From contig NZ_LVCF01000030.1 in the NCBI RefSeq assembly GCF_001594145.1, positions 1 to 64,000 of the forward strand: DNA of 64,000 bases. The letters run 5' to 3'. Both the position numbers and the translations under genes were made by a program. The notes under the pieces were generated by a model. That model did no database searches. It saw nothing but the letters and a program-made list of their open reading frames with translations, and had not been told where the DNA came from. The stretch comes from Branchiibius sp. NY16-3462-2 (GTDB lineage Bacteria; Actinomycetota; Actinomycetes; Actinomycetales; Dermatophilaceae). How positions within the stretch are numbered: position 1 is the stretch's first letter; every line of letters begins with the position of its first letter. Positions 25,572 through 34,655 of this stretch are shown piece after piece.

Positions 25572-27196
25572 CCGTCGTGAGAACTGATGCACAACCACTG
25601 CGGCTACGACTGCGCCGGCGCGCGCCCGTAGCAACCGCCGATGCCGAACTGCCATCGCCACCGGACGACAAGGAGGTCTGGCTCTACTACGGCCGGCAGC
25701 ACCTGTGGTTCATCTGGCTCCGCAGCTTCGCGACCGTCAGTTCGGTGGCCAGTCTGCTGCTGTTCTCCCTCACCACGACGATCGTCTGGCTGTTCTGGAT
25801 TCCGTTCACCATCTTTGTCGGGTACATGGTGCTCACCCACTACGCGACGACCCGCAAGCGGCGGTTCAGCCGACTCGACCATGAGCGCATTGTCGAGTTC
25901 TGGGCTCCGGAGAAGTATCCGAGCGTCGACATCTTCCTACCGAGCGCGGGAGAGGAAGTCGAGGTACTACGCAACACCTACCAACACGTCTCGGCAATGG
26001 CCTACGAGGGTGTGCTGACGGTCTACGTTCTGGATGACGGCGACCGCGCCGAAGTAGCCACACTCGCAGAGGAATTCGGCTTCCAGTACCTGGTGCGACC
26101 GGACCGTCCGCACATGAAGAAGGCGGGCAACCTCAAGTACGGCTTCAACCACTCGGACGGCGATCTCATCGTCATCTTCGACGCCGACTTCTGCCCGCGA
26201 CCAGATTTCGTGCGCCAGTTGGCGCCCTACATGGACGACCCGAAGATCGGCATCGTCCAGTCACCACAGTTCTTCGACACCCACCGGGGGATGCCGTGGT
26301 TGCAACGGTGCGCCGGGGCAGTGCAGGAGAGCTTCTACCGCTGGGCGCAGGTGTCGCGCGACTACCTCGGCGCACCGATCTGCGTCGGGACGTGTGCGAT
26401 CTATCGGCGAGCCGGGTTGGAGCAGTCCGGCGGCTTCGCCCAGATCGGGCACAGCGAGGACGTGCACACCGGTGTGAACCTGCTCAAGGTCGGTTTCACC
26501 ACCATCTACGTGCCCGTCATCCTGGCGAAGGGGCTGTGCCCCGACCAGATGTCCAGCTTCATCTCCCAGCAGTACCGGTGGTGTGCCGGCTCGATGAGCT
26601 TGTTGCGGGACAAGAGATTCCATGACTCGCCGCTGCGATACCGCCAGCGGATGTGCTTTTTCACCGGCTTCGGCTACTACATCTCTACGGCGGTGGGAGC
26701 GTTCGTGCTGCCGCTGCCCACCCTGTTCATGTTGTGGGGCATGCCGGACCGGGTGAAGCTGTCCAACTTCTTCTGGCTCATCCCGACCTTCCTCATGTAC
26801 CCGTTGATCCGCGCGATCCACAAGAGCGGTTGGGGCGCATCGACGCTGCGCGTCTACACGATCGCGTCGTTCAGTCACGCTGCAGCGATCTTGCACACCA
26901 TGCGCGGACGAACGGCCGAGTGGGTCCCGACCGGTGAGTCACGGCGTACGTCGATGACCAGCAACACCATCATGGTGATGATCACCTGGACGGCCGTCAC
27001 CAACCTGGGCATGCTGATCGGCATCCTGCACTTCGTCTGGGCGGGTTACAGCCCGGTCGATGCCACGCCGATCTTCGTCGTGGCCCTGCTGAACCTCAAC
27101 ATCTGGGTCCCCATCTCCGTGCTGGCGTGGCGCGAGCGGCGGATCCGTCGCGAGCAGATCCGGTCCACGACCTTGGTCGCCCCGGAGACCGCCTGA
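25568..27196 (+). CDS. Membrane glycosyltransferase family 2 (cellulose-synthase-like)
   Basis: A 542-residue processive GT2. Two N-terminal helices (residues 45-85), a cytosolic catalytic domain with DDGDRAE, IFDADFCPRPDF (DxD metal site), GTCAIYRRAG, SEDVHTG (TED-like base) and QQYRWCAGS (QxxRW), then about five C-terminal helices. This is the BcsA/hyaluronan-synthase arrangement. No PilZ domain is visible. It would polymerise a beta-linked sugar from a UDP-sugar and export it. The coupled acyltransferase upstream would decorate that polymer. The upstream GH81 glucanase acts on beta-1,3-glucan, though the chemistry of this polymer is not determined by sequence. Confidence 0.88.
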   Translation: MTVVRTDAQPLRLRLRRRAPVATADAELPSPPDDKEVWLYYGRQHLWFIWLRSFATVSSVASLLLFSLTTTIVWLFWIPFTIFVGYMVLTHYATTRKRRFSRLDHERIVEFWAPEKYPSVDIFLPSAGEEVEVLRNTYQHVSAMAYEGVLTVYVLDDGDRAEVATLAEEFGFQYLVRPDRPHMKKAGNLKYGFNHSDGDLIVIFDADFCPRPDFVRQLAPYMDDPKIGIVQSPQFFDTHRGMPWLQRCAGAVQESFYRWAQVSRDYLGAPICVGTCAIYRRAGLEQSGGFAQIGHSEDVHTGVNLLKVGFTTIYVPVILAKGLCPDQMSSFISQQYRWCAGSMSLLRDKRFHDSPLRYRQRMCFFTGFGYYISTAVGAFVLPLPTLFMLWGMPDRVKLSNFFWLIPTFLMYPLIRAIHKSGWGASTLRVYTIASFSHAAAILHTMRGRTAEWVPTGESRRTSMTSNTIMVMITWTAVTNLGMLIGILHFVWAGYSPVDATPIFVVALLNLNIWVPISVLAWRERRIRREQIRSTTLVAPETA

Positions 27197-27214
27197 CCTT
27201 GCGCCGACCCGCGC

Positions 27215-27991
27215 CTACTTCGACCAGACGATCGGGTCGTCGCGGTACTTGTTGTCCGAGTAGTCCTCGTAGTTCCACCGGCTGTCGTCGTAGGTGGCCC
27301 CGGTGACCTCATCGCCGGTGGGTGCCAGGACGATCGTGCAGCCGACGGCGGTCGCGCCGACGGGGATGGTCAGGTTGTCACCGCTGCCGGTGGCCTTGAA
27401 ACTCTTGCTGTCACAAGGGCCAAGGCTGCCGAAGACGATCAGGCTCTGCGCCTCGGTGCCGTCCTTGAGGGTGCCGTCGACGCTGGGCACGCTGACGCCG
27501 AGGTTGGAGGCGCCCTTGGTGGACAACAGCTTGGCGTTGACCGTGATGTAGTACGGCGTCTGGCCCTTGAACTTCGCGGCGTTCTCCAACTTGGAAAGGT
27601 CTGACTCCGAACCCTTTTCGATCTTCGCGACGCTCAGCTCGACGGTGGTCTCGTAGTACTTCGGGTCCTTCGGGTCATCGCCGCGGTTGGTGTGGATGAC
27701 GGCCGCCTGACCGACCTTCAGCTTGGTGCCGGGCGGGGTAACGGTGCCCGGAGTGCCCTCCGTCGCCCCACCGGCGGCCGAGGTGCTGGGCGCCTGCGCG
27801 CTCGAGGACGCGGTCTCCGAACTGGTCGGGGAGTCAGAGGTGCTGGGCGCGGCGCTACTGGAGGAGGTGGTGCTGGTCGTCGTCCCACCGCTGGGTGAGG
27901 AGACACTGACGCTGCTGCCACAGGCGGCCAGGCCGAGCACCGCGGAGGCGGCGCTGACGGCAATCAGTGGGCGGTGGATGGTGATGCGCAT
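27215..27991 (-). CDS. Secreted lipoprotein, DUF4352-like
   Basis: A 258-residue lipoprotein. The signal peptide ends in LGLAACGSS with the lipidated Cys near residue 24. A long Ser/Thr-rich linker to about residue 85 is followed by a folded domain with VGQAAVIHTN, a strand series TTVELSVAKIEKGSES and a Cys pair (GPCDSKS, VGCTIV) that may form a disulfide, a pattern like DUF4352 immunoglobulin-like domains. The ATG at 27989-27991 has a GAAGGG Shine-Dalgarno 7 bp upstream. It is convergent with the GT2 gene. Function unknown. Confidence 0.75.
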   Translation of the reverse strand: MRITIHRPLIAVSAASAVLGLAACGSSVSVSSPSGGTTTSTTSSSSAAPSTSDSPTSSETASSSAQAPSTSAAGGATEGTPGTVTPPGTKLKVGQAAVIHTNRGDDPKDPKYYETTVELSVAKIEKGSESDLSKLENAAKFKGQTPYYITVNAKLLSTKGASNLGVSVPSVDGTLKDGTEAQSLIVFGSLGPCDSKSFKATGSGDNLTIPVGATAVGCTIVLAPTGDEVTGATYDDSRWNYEDYSDNKYRDDPIVWSK

Positions 27992-28099
27992 GGTGGGCCC
28001 TTCGGAGGTTTCTGCTGATCGGGTACGGCCTCGATACAAACAGAAACACCCAGCCAACTCACAGCCGAAAATGTGGGGAGTTCCCCCTACTTGTCGCTA

Positions 28100-28906
28100 T
28101 TAGCCCAACGCGGCGAAACTTGCTACTGCGGTGGTCCGTCCCGCCCGGTCGCGCGCCTTCCGAGCGCCTGGTTCGTCGCCCGGACCGACGACCAGACCCT
28201 GAAAGTCGAACAGCGGCGAGACCAACCGGTAGTCGCAGTGCGTACCTTCGCCGGTGCGCACTCCGTCGCGACGAGCGCTCTCGGCCATCATCAGCGCCTG
28301 CAGCGGCCCGTGCGTCAACAACCCGGGATAACCCTCGACCAGGGTGGCGTACTCGCGGTCGTAATGGATCCGGTGCCCGTTGTAGGTCAGCGCCGAGAAG
28401 CGGAACAGCAGCGGCGGCGTGACCTCCAGGCTCCACTCCCCCTCGGCGGCCGGTTGATCATCGCCGATCTGTGCGATGGGCTGCGCCGCGACCATGTCCC
28501 GGTAGACCACGTCCTGTCGCTCATCGACGCAGAGCGTGTCACCCTGCGTGACCTGGTGGCGGACACTGACGAACGTCAATCGCCCACTGCGGCCATGCTT
28601 TTCAATCGTGTCAATGACTTGCGTACGCCGAGTGGCCACCTGGCCGAGCCGCAACGGTGCCAGCGTGCGCACCTGACCGCCGGCCCACATCCTGCGCCGC
28701 CCCGGCTCCGGTGGGGCGGGCAGCACGCCCCGCAGCGGATGCCCGTCGGGGCCGAGGTCGGCTTGCGCGGGCCGGTCCAGCAGGTAGATCCAGTGCCACA
28801 TCATCGGCAGCGTGTCGCGTGGTACCTCGACACCGATGAGCCCGGCGAGTGCTTCGGCCGGGCCGGGAATCAGAATCTCAGACCGCTCGATGACTTCCGA
28901 GGTCAC
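28100..28906 (-). CDS. MaoC/HTD2-type dehydratase, mesaconyl-C4-CoA hydratase-like
   Basis: A 268-residue hot-dog hydratase. The N-terminal half has the MMWHWIYLLDRPAQADLGPD region and the RRMWAGGQV loop, typical of mesaconyl-C4-CoA hydratase and the HTD2 family; the C-terminal half has FRFSALTYNGHRIHYDREYA, the hydratase-2 motif with active Asn/His/Asp, and PLQALMM. It would hydrate an enoyl-CoA (e.g. mesaconyl-CoA to citramalyl-CoA). The ATG overlaps the CoA-transferase stop by 4 bp (28903-28906). It is the last gene of the dicarboxylate operon. Confidence 0.85.
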   Translation of the reverse strand: MTSEVIERSEILIPGPAEALAGLIGVEVPRDTLPMMWHWIYLLDRPAQADLGPDGHPLRGVLPAPPEPGRRRMWAGGQVRTLAPLRLGQVATRRTQVIDTIEKHGRSGRLTFVSVRHQVTQGDTLCVDERQDVVYRDMVAAQPIAQIGDDQPAAEGEWSLEVTPPLLFRFSALTYNGHRIHYDREYATLVEGYPGLLTHGPLQALMMAESARRDGVRTGEGTHCDYRLVSPLFDFQGLVVGPGDEPGARKARDRAGRTTAVASFAALG

Positions 28907-30060
28907 GCGACCACCTTTGCCAGCCGGGCGAATTCGGCGCGCAACGCCTCGTTGTGCGAACCCAGCGCCGGGACGTCACCCATCGCAGGAGTGGCGTCGG
29001 ACAGGACGACGGGCGGAAGCAGCGCATCGATGGTATGACCGCCGGGGGTCATCACACTGCGCCAGCGATCCCGCGCCTGCAGCTGCGGGTGCTCGTGGAA
29101 CTGGGCTGGCGTACGCATCCGGGCGCACGCGATCCCGACCTCGTCCAGCCGGTCGACCAACTCGTCCGCGTCGTACGCCGCGAACGCCTTCTCCAGCAGC
29201 ACCGTCACGTCGGCGTCGTGCTCCACCCGTTCGGTGTTGTGCACGAAGCGCGGGTCGTCGATCAACGACTCATCGCCAATCACCCTGCGGCACAGTCCTG
29301 CCCACTCGCGGTCGTTCTGCACACTCAGGAAGATCGTGTTGCCGTCGCCGGCGCGGTACGGACCGTAGGGAGCGATCGAGGCGTGCTTGGCCCCCGTGCG
29401 CACAGTCGGCCGCTCTCCGTAGACCGCGTAGTAGGTGGGTTGCATCATCCACTCGCCCAGCGCGTCCAGCATGGCCACTTCGACGGTGGCGCCTTCGCCG
29501 GATCGGAACTGGCGCAGCAGAGCCGACAAGATGCCGGAGTAGGCGTACATCCCGGTGGCGATGTCCGCGACGGAGACACCGACCTTGGCCGGTTCGTCGG
29601 GTGAGCCGGTCGTGCTGAGCAGACCGGCCTCACACTGCACGAGCAGGTCGTAGGCCTTCTTGGACCGGAACGGCCCGTCCGGGCCGTAGCCGGAGATCGA
29701 GCAGTAGACCAGCTCCGGACGTTGCACTCGCAGTGTGGCCGCGTCCAGGCCGAGGCGCTCGACGGCACCGGGGATGAGGTTCTGCACGACGACATCCGCT
29801 TCGGCGATCATCGCGTCAAGAATCGCCCGGTCGGCGGTGTCCTTGATGTCGAGTTCGATCGACTCCTTGCCCCGGTTCAGCCAGACGAAGTAGCTGGAGT
29901 CACCGTGCACGGTGCGGTCGTACTCGCGGGCGAAGTCGCCGACGTCGGGGCGTTCGACCTTGATGACGCGCGCGCCGAGATCGGCCAGTTGCCGGGTTGC
30001 GAACGGTGCGGCGACCGCCTGTTCGAGGGAGACCACCGTGATGCCGTCGAGGGGAAGCAT
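28903..30060 (-). CDS. CoA-transferase, class III (CaiB/BaiF)
   Basis: A 385-residue formyl-CoA-transferase-type enzyme. The N-terminus has GITVVSLEQAVAAPFATRQL and LGARVIKVERPDVGDFARE; the catalytic Asp is in SKKAYDLLVQ, followed by KVGVSVADIATGMYAYSG. It would move CoA from a donor such as succinyl-CoA or acetyl-CoA to a dicarboxylic acid. It overlaps the hydratase downstream and lies 13 bp after the CitE-type gene. The operon context suggests substrate activation of a C5 dicarboxylate. Confidence 0.9.
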   Translation of the reverse strand: MLPLDGITVVSLEQAVAAPFATRQLADLGARVIKVERPDVGDFAREYDRTVHGDSSYFVWLNRGKESIELDIKDTADRAILDAMIAEADVVVQNLIPGAVERLGLDAATLRVQRPELVYCSISGYGPDGPFRSKKAYDLLVQCEAGLLSTTGSPDEPAKVGVSVADIATGMYAYSGILSALLRQFRSGEGATVEVAMLDALGEWMMQPTYYAVYGERPTVRTGAKHASIAPYGPYRAGDGNTIFLSVQNDREWAGLCRRVIGDESLIDDPRFVHNTERVEHDADVTVLLEKAFAAYDADELVDRLDEVGIACARMRTPAQFHEHPQLQARDRWRSVMTPGGHTIDALLPPVVLSDATPAMGDVPALGSHNEALRAEFARLAKVVA

Positions 30061-30073
30061 GTTCCAGTCCTAA

Positions 30074-30949
30074 CTACAGATCGTTGATGGCGTGTCGTTG
30101 CAGGATCCGGCGGGCCCGCAGCACCACCGGCCGGTCGACCATCTGGCCGTCGACCTGCAGCGCCGTGGACAGGTCGTCCTCCTCGAGGCGTTCGACGCCG
30201 CCGATCGCGTGCGCGATCTGCAGTGCCCAGTCCAGTTGTTCGGCAGATGGCGCGAAGCCCACGTTGACCGGGACGACCTGCGAGGGGTGGATGCACAGTT
30301 TGCCGCCGAAGCCCAGTGCCCGGGCGGCAGCTGCATCGCGACCCGCCTGCTCCGGGTCCTTCACCGCCGTGCTGACCCCGTCGATGGGACCAGTGAGTCC
30401 GGCTGCCCGTGCGGCCAGAACGAGCGCGCTGCGGGCGAAAAGCATTGCCTCCCAGGTTTCTTCGGCATCGATGTCGACCGCGAAGTCGATCGATCCGAAG
30501 GCCAGGGTGACGACGCCGTCGCACCGTGCGATCCGGTCGGCCTCCTGCAGGCCGACCGCTGACTCGACCAGAGCGATCAGGGGCACGTCGGCACCCAGGT
30601 CTTGGCGCGCCGTACGCACACCGTCAACCGTCGCCTTGGGCACCATGACGCCCAGCGCGCCGGAACCTTTGATGGCCACCACGTCATCGGCGTACGCCGA
30701 ACTGCCGGGAGCGTTGACCCGCACCCAGGCGTCGCGCCCGTCGCCGACCCATTGCGCCACGGCCTCGCGGGCGGCGGGTTTCGTCGCGACGGACACGGCG
30801 TCCTCCAGGTCGAGGATGACCTGATGGGCACCGGCCGCGTGCGCCTTGGCGAAGCGCTCGGGCCGGTCGCCGGGGACGAACAGCCACGACGACGAGGCGT
30901 CGACCGGGACGGCGCGGCCGGTGCGAGGTTCCATCAGATCAGTGTGCAT
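30074..30949 (-). CDS. CitE-like acyl-CoA lyase (HpcH/HpaI family)
   Basis: A 291-residue lyase of the citrate lyase beta subunit superfamily, related to malyl-CoA and citramalyl-CoA lyases. Residues SSSWLFVPGDRPERFAKA open the fold, LDLEDAVSVATKPAARE holds the metal-binding Glu/Asp, LIALVESAVGL the catalytic Glu, and FGSIDFAVDI the second metal Asp. Ends with GKLCIHPSQV. It would cleave a 3-hydroxyacyl-CoA (e.g. citramalyl-CoA to acetyl-CoA and pyruvate). The start is the first ATG, but a second ATG 5 codons in cannot be excluded. It lies 14 bp after the acyl-CoA dehydrogenase stop. Confidence 0.88.
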   Translation of the reverse strand: MHTDLMEPRTGRAVPVDASSSWLFVPGDRPERFAKAHAAGAHQVILDLEDAVSVATKPAAREAVAQWVGDGRDAWVRVNAPGSSAYADDVVAIKGSGALGVMVPKATVDGVRTARQDLGADVPLIALVESAVGLQEADRIARCDGVVTLAFGSIDFAVDIDAEETWEAMLFARSALVLAARAAGLTGPIDGVSTAVKDPEQAGRDAAAARALGFGGKLCIHPSQVVPVNVGFAPSAEQLDWALQIAHAIGGVERLEEDDLSTALQVDGQMVDRPVVLRARRILQRHAINDL

Positions 30950-30963
30950 GTCCGCGGGCCTGT

Positions 30964-32136
30964 TCAGCGTGCTACCGGGTTGCGTTTGACCAGTTGACGG
31001 GCGATCACACCGCGCTGGATCTCGTTGGTGCCTTCGCCCACGATCATCAGCGGGGCGTCGCGGAAGTAGCGCTCGACGTCGAACTCGGTGGAGTAGCCGT
31101 AGCCGCCGTGCACCCGGATCGCGTCGAGCGCGACCTTCATCGCGGTCTCCGAGGCGAACAGTTTGGCCATCCCGGCCTCCATGTCGGCCCGCTGCCCGGT
31201 CTCGTAGCGACGGGCGGCGTACTGCACCAGCTGACGCGCCGCAGTGAGTTGGGTTGCCATGTCCGCCAACAGGTTTCCCACCGACTGGTGCTGCCAGATC
31301 TGCTTGCCGAAGCTCTCCCGCTCCTGCGCGTAACGCACCGCGTCCTCCAGCGCTGCCTGGCCGACACCCAGGGCGCGGGAGGCGACCTGGATGCGGCCGA
31401 TCTCCAGACCGCGCATCATCTGCGAGAAGCCCTGTCCTTCAACGCCGCCCAGCAGGCTGGCCTGAGGGGTGCGGAAGTCGTTGAAGCTCAGCTCGCAGCT
31501 CTCGACACCCTTGTAACCCAGCTTGGGCAGATCGCGGGAGACCTCGAAGCCCGGCCCGTGCTCGATCAGCAGGATGCTGATGCCCTTGTGCGCCGGCTGG
31601 GCGTCCGGATCGGTGCGGCACAGCAGGGCGATCAGCTGCGAGCGCCGCGCGTTGGTGATCCAGGTCTTGCCGCCGTTGACGACGTAGTCGTCGCCGTCCT
31701 TGCGAGCGGTCGTCCGCATCGCCTGCAGGTCGGAACCGCCGCCCGGTTCGGTGAGGGCCATCGTTGCGCGGATCTCGCCGGTGGCCATCTTGGGCAGGTA
31801 GCGGTCCTGCTGTTCCTGGGTGCCGTAGTTGACCAGCAACTTGGCCACGACGCTATGGCCGCCCATCGCCCCGGCCAGGCTCATCCAGCCGCGGGCCAGT
31901 TCCTCGGTCACCGCGGCGTAGCACGGGACGGAGACGCCGGCGTCGTTCCACGGTTCCGGGATCGCCAGGCCGTAGATGCCCATGTCCTTCATCTGCTCGA
32001 TGAGGTCCTCGGGGTAGGTGTTGCCGTGTTCCAACTCCTGCACCACGGGCTTGACCTCGGCGTCGACCCAGTCGTGGACCAGTTTGACGATGGCGGATTC
32101 TTCGGCGTTCAGTTCGTAGGCGGTCAGATCAGACAC
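30964..32136 (-). CDS. Acyl-CoA dehydrogenase
   Basis: A 390-residue FAD flavoenzyme. Landmarks: GIYGLAIPEPWNDAG, MALTEPGGGSDLQAMRT (FAD-binding), WITNARRSQL and the final IRVHGGYGYSTEFDVERYFR with the FAD/catalytic region and GEGTNEIQRG. The catalytic Glu expected before GTNEIQ is present. The GTG at 32134-32136 was chosen because a strong GAAGGAG lies 7 bp upstream; the earlier in-frame start falls inside the transporter gene. It overlaps the transporter stop by 8 bp. Likely acts on a methyl-branched or dicarboxyl-CoA such as methylsuccinyl-CoA. Confidence 0.9.
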   Translation of the reverse strand: MSDLTAYELNAEESAIVKLVHDWVDAEVKPVVQELEHGNTYPEDLIEQMKDMGIYGLAIPEPWNDAGVSVPCYAAVTEELARGWMSLAGAMGGHSVVAKLLVNYGTQEQQDRYLPKMATGEIRATMALTEPGGGSDLQAMRTTARKDGDDYVVNGGKTWITNARRSQLIALLCRTDPDAQPAHKGISILLIEHGPGFEVSRDLPKLGYKGVESCELSFNDFRTPQASLLGGVEGQGFSQMMRGLEIGRIQVASRALGVGQAALEDAVRYAQERESFGKQIWQHQSVGNLLADMATQLTAARQLVQYAARRYETGQRADMEAGMAKLFASETAMKVALDAIRVHGGYGYSTEFDVERYFRDAPLMIVGEGTNEIQRGVIARQLVKRNPVAR

Positions 32137-33574
32137 GGGCAGTCTCCTTCGGTTCCGCACCATCGTGCTTGGTGATGATGTCGGCTGTCGAATACCGTTC
32201 GGTGATGACTCCATCAGTGCCGGAAACCGTGGGGTCCTGCGACTCCAGCGTCGAGTGCTTCGAGGTCTCCGGGATCAGCAGGATGGCCACCAGGGTGAGC
32301 GCGACACAGCCGATCACCCAGTAGAAGAAGGCGGATTCGTGTCCCGCGTTCTTCAGGGAGAGGGCCACCGTTTCCGTGGTGCCGCCGAAGACCGCCGCCA
32401 CGAGGGCGTGCGGGACGCCGACGCCGATGGCGCGGATCTTGGTGGGGAAGAGCTCCGCCTTCACGATGGCGGCGAGAGCGGTGTATCCCGAGAGGAACAC
32501 CAGGCCGATCATCATGCCGCCGAAGGCGACCAGGCCGCTGTGGGTGTTGCCGACGATGGTGAAGATCGGGACGGTGCTGATCATGATCCCCAGCGCGAAG
32601 AAGAGCATCACGGGCTTGCGGCCGAAGCGATCGGATATGGCACCGGTGAGCGGCTGCAGGAACATGAAGATCAGCAGCGCGATGAAGCTGACGACCGACG
32701 CCATGCTCTTGGGCAGGCCGGCGGAGTTGACCATGTACTTCGTGAAGTAGGTCGTGAAGGTGTAGAACGCGACCGTGCCACCGATGGCCAGGGCGAAGAC
32801 CGCCGCCATCTGCTTGGGGTACTCGGTCAGCAGCGACTTCAGACCACGCTTCTCGATCTGCTCGCCCTCGTGGAAGGTCGCGGCCTTGTGCTGTTCCTTC
32901 TGGGCCTGGTCGGCCTTGAAGTGGTCGGTCTCGTCCATGGTCCGGCGCAGATAGAGCACCGCGAGGCCCAGGATCGCGCCGATGACGAAGGGGATGCGCC
33001 AGGCCCAGGCGGTGAGGACCGAGTCGGAGAAGATCTGCTGCATCACGATCATGACGATCAGCGCGAGCAACTGGCCCAGGACGATCGAGACGTACTGGAA
33101 GCTGGAGAAGAAGCCCCGTCGCTTGGGAGTCGCGATCTCGCTCAGATACGTTGCGCTGGAGCCGAACTCACCCCCGACTGACAGACCTTGGACCAGGCGT
33201 ACGACGAGTAGCAGGATCGGTGCCGCCAGCCCGATACTCGCGTAGCTGGGGATCAAAGCGATCGCCAGGGAGCCACCACTCATCAGCAACACCGACAGGG
33301 TGAGGGCAGCGCGCCGGCCCTTCCAATCGGCGTACGCGCCAAGGAGCCAACCACCCAGCGGACGCATCAGGAAGCCGACGGCGAAGACTGCGGAACTGGC
33401 CAGCAACTGCGCGGTGGGACTCTCACCCGGGAAGAAGCTGGCGGCGAAGTAGAGGCTGAACGTCGCGTAGACGAACCAGTCGAACCATTCGATCGTGTTG
33501 CCGAGACAGCCGCGGATGACATTCGCCGCGACGCCGTGTCGGCGCGGGGCGATCGTCGGGGTCTGCACGCTCAT
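32129..33574 (-). CDS. MHS-family MFS transporter (dicarboxylate/proton symporter-like)
   Basis: A 481-residue 12-helix transporter of the metabolite:H+ symporter family (KgtP/ProP/ShiA type). The N-terminal GCLGNTIEWFDWFVYATFS and the RPLGGWLLGAYADWKGRRA loop are family marks, as are GFFSSFQYVSIVLGQ and DRFGRKPVM. It would take up a carboxylic acid with a proton. The ATG at 33572-33574 has a GAAGGAG ribosome-binding site 8 bp upstream. It is the first gene of the operon, so the operon supplies its own uptake system. The divergent LysR gene is 118 bp away. Confidence 0.9.
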   Translation of the reverse strand: MSVQTPTIAPRRHGVAANVIRGCLGNTIEWFDWFVYATFSLYFAASFFPGESPTAQLLASSAVFAVGFLMRPLGGWLLGAYADWKGRRAALTLSVLLMSGGSLAIALIPSYASIGLAAPILLLVVRLVQGLSVGGEFGSSATYLSEIATPKRRGFFSSFQYVSIVLGQLLALIVMIVMQQIFSDSVLTAWAWRIPFVIGAILGLAVLYLRRTMDETDHFKADQAQKEQHKAATFHEGEQIEKRGLKSLLTEYPKQMAAVFALAIGGTVAFYTFTTYFTKYMVNSAGLPKSMASVVSFIALLIFMFLQPLTGAISDRFGRKPVMLFFALGIMISTVPIFTIVGNTHSGLVAFGGMMIGLVFLSGYTALAAIVKAELFPTKIRAIGVGVPHALVAAVFGGTTETVALSLKNAGHESAFFYWVIGCVALTLVAILLIPETSKHSTLESQDPTVSGTDGVITERYSTADIITKHDGAEPKETARV

Positions 33575-33618
33575 GAGGTGCTCCTTCGGGGGCGAGGGTT
33601 GTGAGCCGTGCCACACAT

Positions 33619-33683
33619 CATGAGCTGTGATTCAGCGCACCCTGTAATACTTCCTGGTGATGGATTGATAGCCGTAGCTCATG
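33619..33683. promoter_or_regulatory. Spaced inverted repeat between transporter and LysR gene
   Basis: CATGAGCT at 33619-33626 and AGCTCATG at 33676-33683 form an exact 8-bp inverted repeat with a 49-bp spacer centred in the divergent promoter region. The distal copy is next to the LysR start. Spaced half-sites are compatible with a LysR tetramer bending the promoter, but the assignment is inferred. Confidence 0.4.
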
Positions 33684-33692
33684 AGGGTGGCA

Positions 33693-34619
33693 ATGGATCT
33701 GAAACAGCTCACCGCACTGGTGACAGTCAGCGAAGTCGGCAGCGTGACCAAGGCGGCCCAGGTCCTGCACATCGTGCAGCCAGCGGTGACTCGCCAAATC
33801 CGTTCTCTCGAAGAGGAATTCGGCGTCACGCTCTTCGAGCGCAGCCGTCAGGGGATGACCCTGACACCCGAGGGCGAGGTGCTGGTCGAGCGGGCCCGGC
33901 GGGCGCTGCAGGAGTTGGACCGAGCGCGCGCCGAGCTGCGGCCCAGCCCCACCTCGGTGCGCGGCATCGTCACCATCGGCATCCTGGAAAGCACCCTCGA
34001 CCTGCTGGCGCAGCCCCTCGCGGACGCGGTGCGGTCGCACTATCCCGATATCGAACTGCGGGTGCTGTCGGCCTACTCCGGGCACTTGCAGCAGTGGATG
34101 GACGCCGGGGATGTCGACCTCTCGCTGCTCTACAACCTCGCGTCGACGCCATCGATCTCGGTGTCGCCACTGGTCAGCGAACCGCTGTGGGCGGTGGCGC
34201 CTGCCTCGGCGAAACTGCGCGCTGACCGGCCGATCCCGTGGTCGCGGGTGTGGCAGGAGGATGTGGTGCTACCCGTGGCCGGGCACGGGTTGCGGATCCT
34301 GATCGACCAGGCGCGCGCGACATCCGGGGCAACACCGCACGTGACCATGCAGACCAACTCGATGCACGTGCAGAAGCAACTGGTAACCGCCGGGTACGGG
34401 TGGACGGTCCTGCCGGCCGCCGGCATCGCCTCGGACCTGGGCGGCGGACAGGTGAGTGCCGCTCCCCTGGTCGAGCCGGAGATCAAGCGCTCGATGGTGC
34501 TGGGTCTGCAACGCGCGGGCCGGGTCCCCGCGCACGTGGAGGCCGTGGCCGCCGAGGTGGTGCGCGCCGTACGCCGAGTGGTCCGGGACGGCGCCTGGCC
34601 CAGCGCCGAATTAGCCTGA
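33693..34619 (+). CDS. LysR-family transcriptional regulator
   Basis: A 308-residue regulator. The winged helix-turn-helix is in residues 1-60 (DLKQLTALVTVSEVGSVTKA, then ITRQ-type VTRQIRSLEEEFGVTLFER), and the C-terminal two-lobe effector-binding domain begins near 90. The ATG at 33693 is preceded by GAGGG; an in-frame ATG at 33681 is possible. It is divergent from the MHS transporter operon, so it most likely activates it in response to the transported acid or its CoA ester. The last 45 codons reappear as a fragment 0.8 kb downstream. Confidence 0.92.
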   Translation: MDLKQLTALVTVSEVGSVTKAAQVLHIVQPAVTRQIRSLEEEFGVTLFERSRQGMTLTPEGEVLVERARRALQELDRARAELRPSPTSVRGIVTIGILESTLDLLAQPLADAVRSHYPDIELRVLSAYSGHLQQWMDAGDVDLSLLYNLASTPSISVSPLVSEPLWAVAPASAKLRADRPIPWSRVWQEDVVLPVAGHGLRILIDQARATSGATPHVTMQTNSMHVQKQLVTAGYGWTVLPAAGIASDLGGGQVSAAPLVEPEIKRSMVLGLQRAGRVPAHVEAVAAEVVRAVRRVVRDGAWPSAELA

Positions 34620-34655
34620 GTTACGGTCGCTTGAGTCCCACACGAGGAGCCGCCG

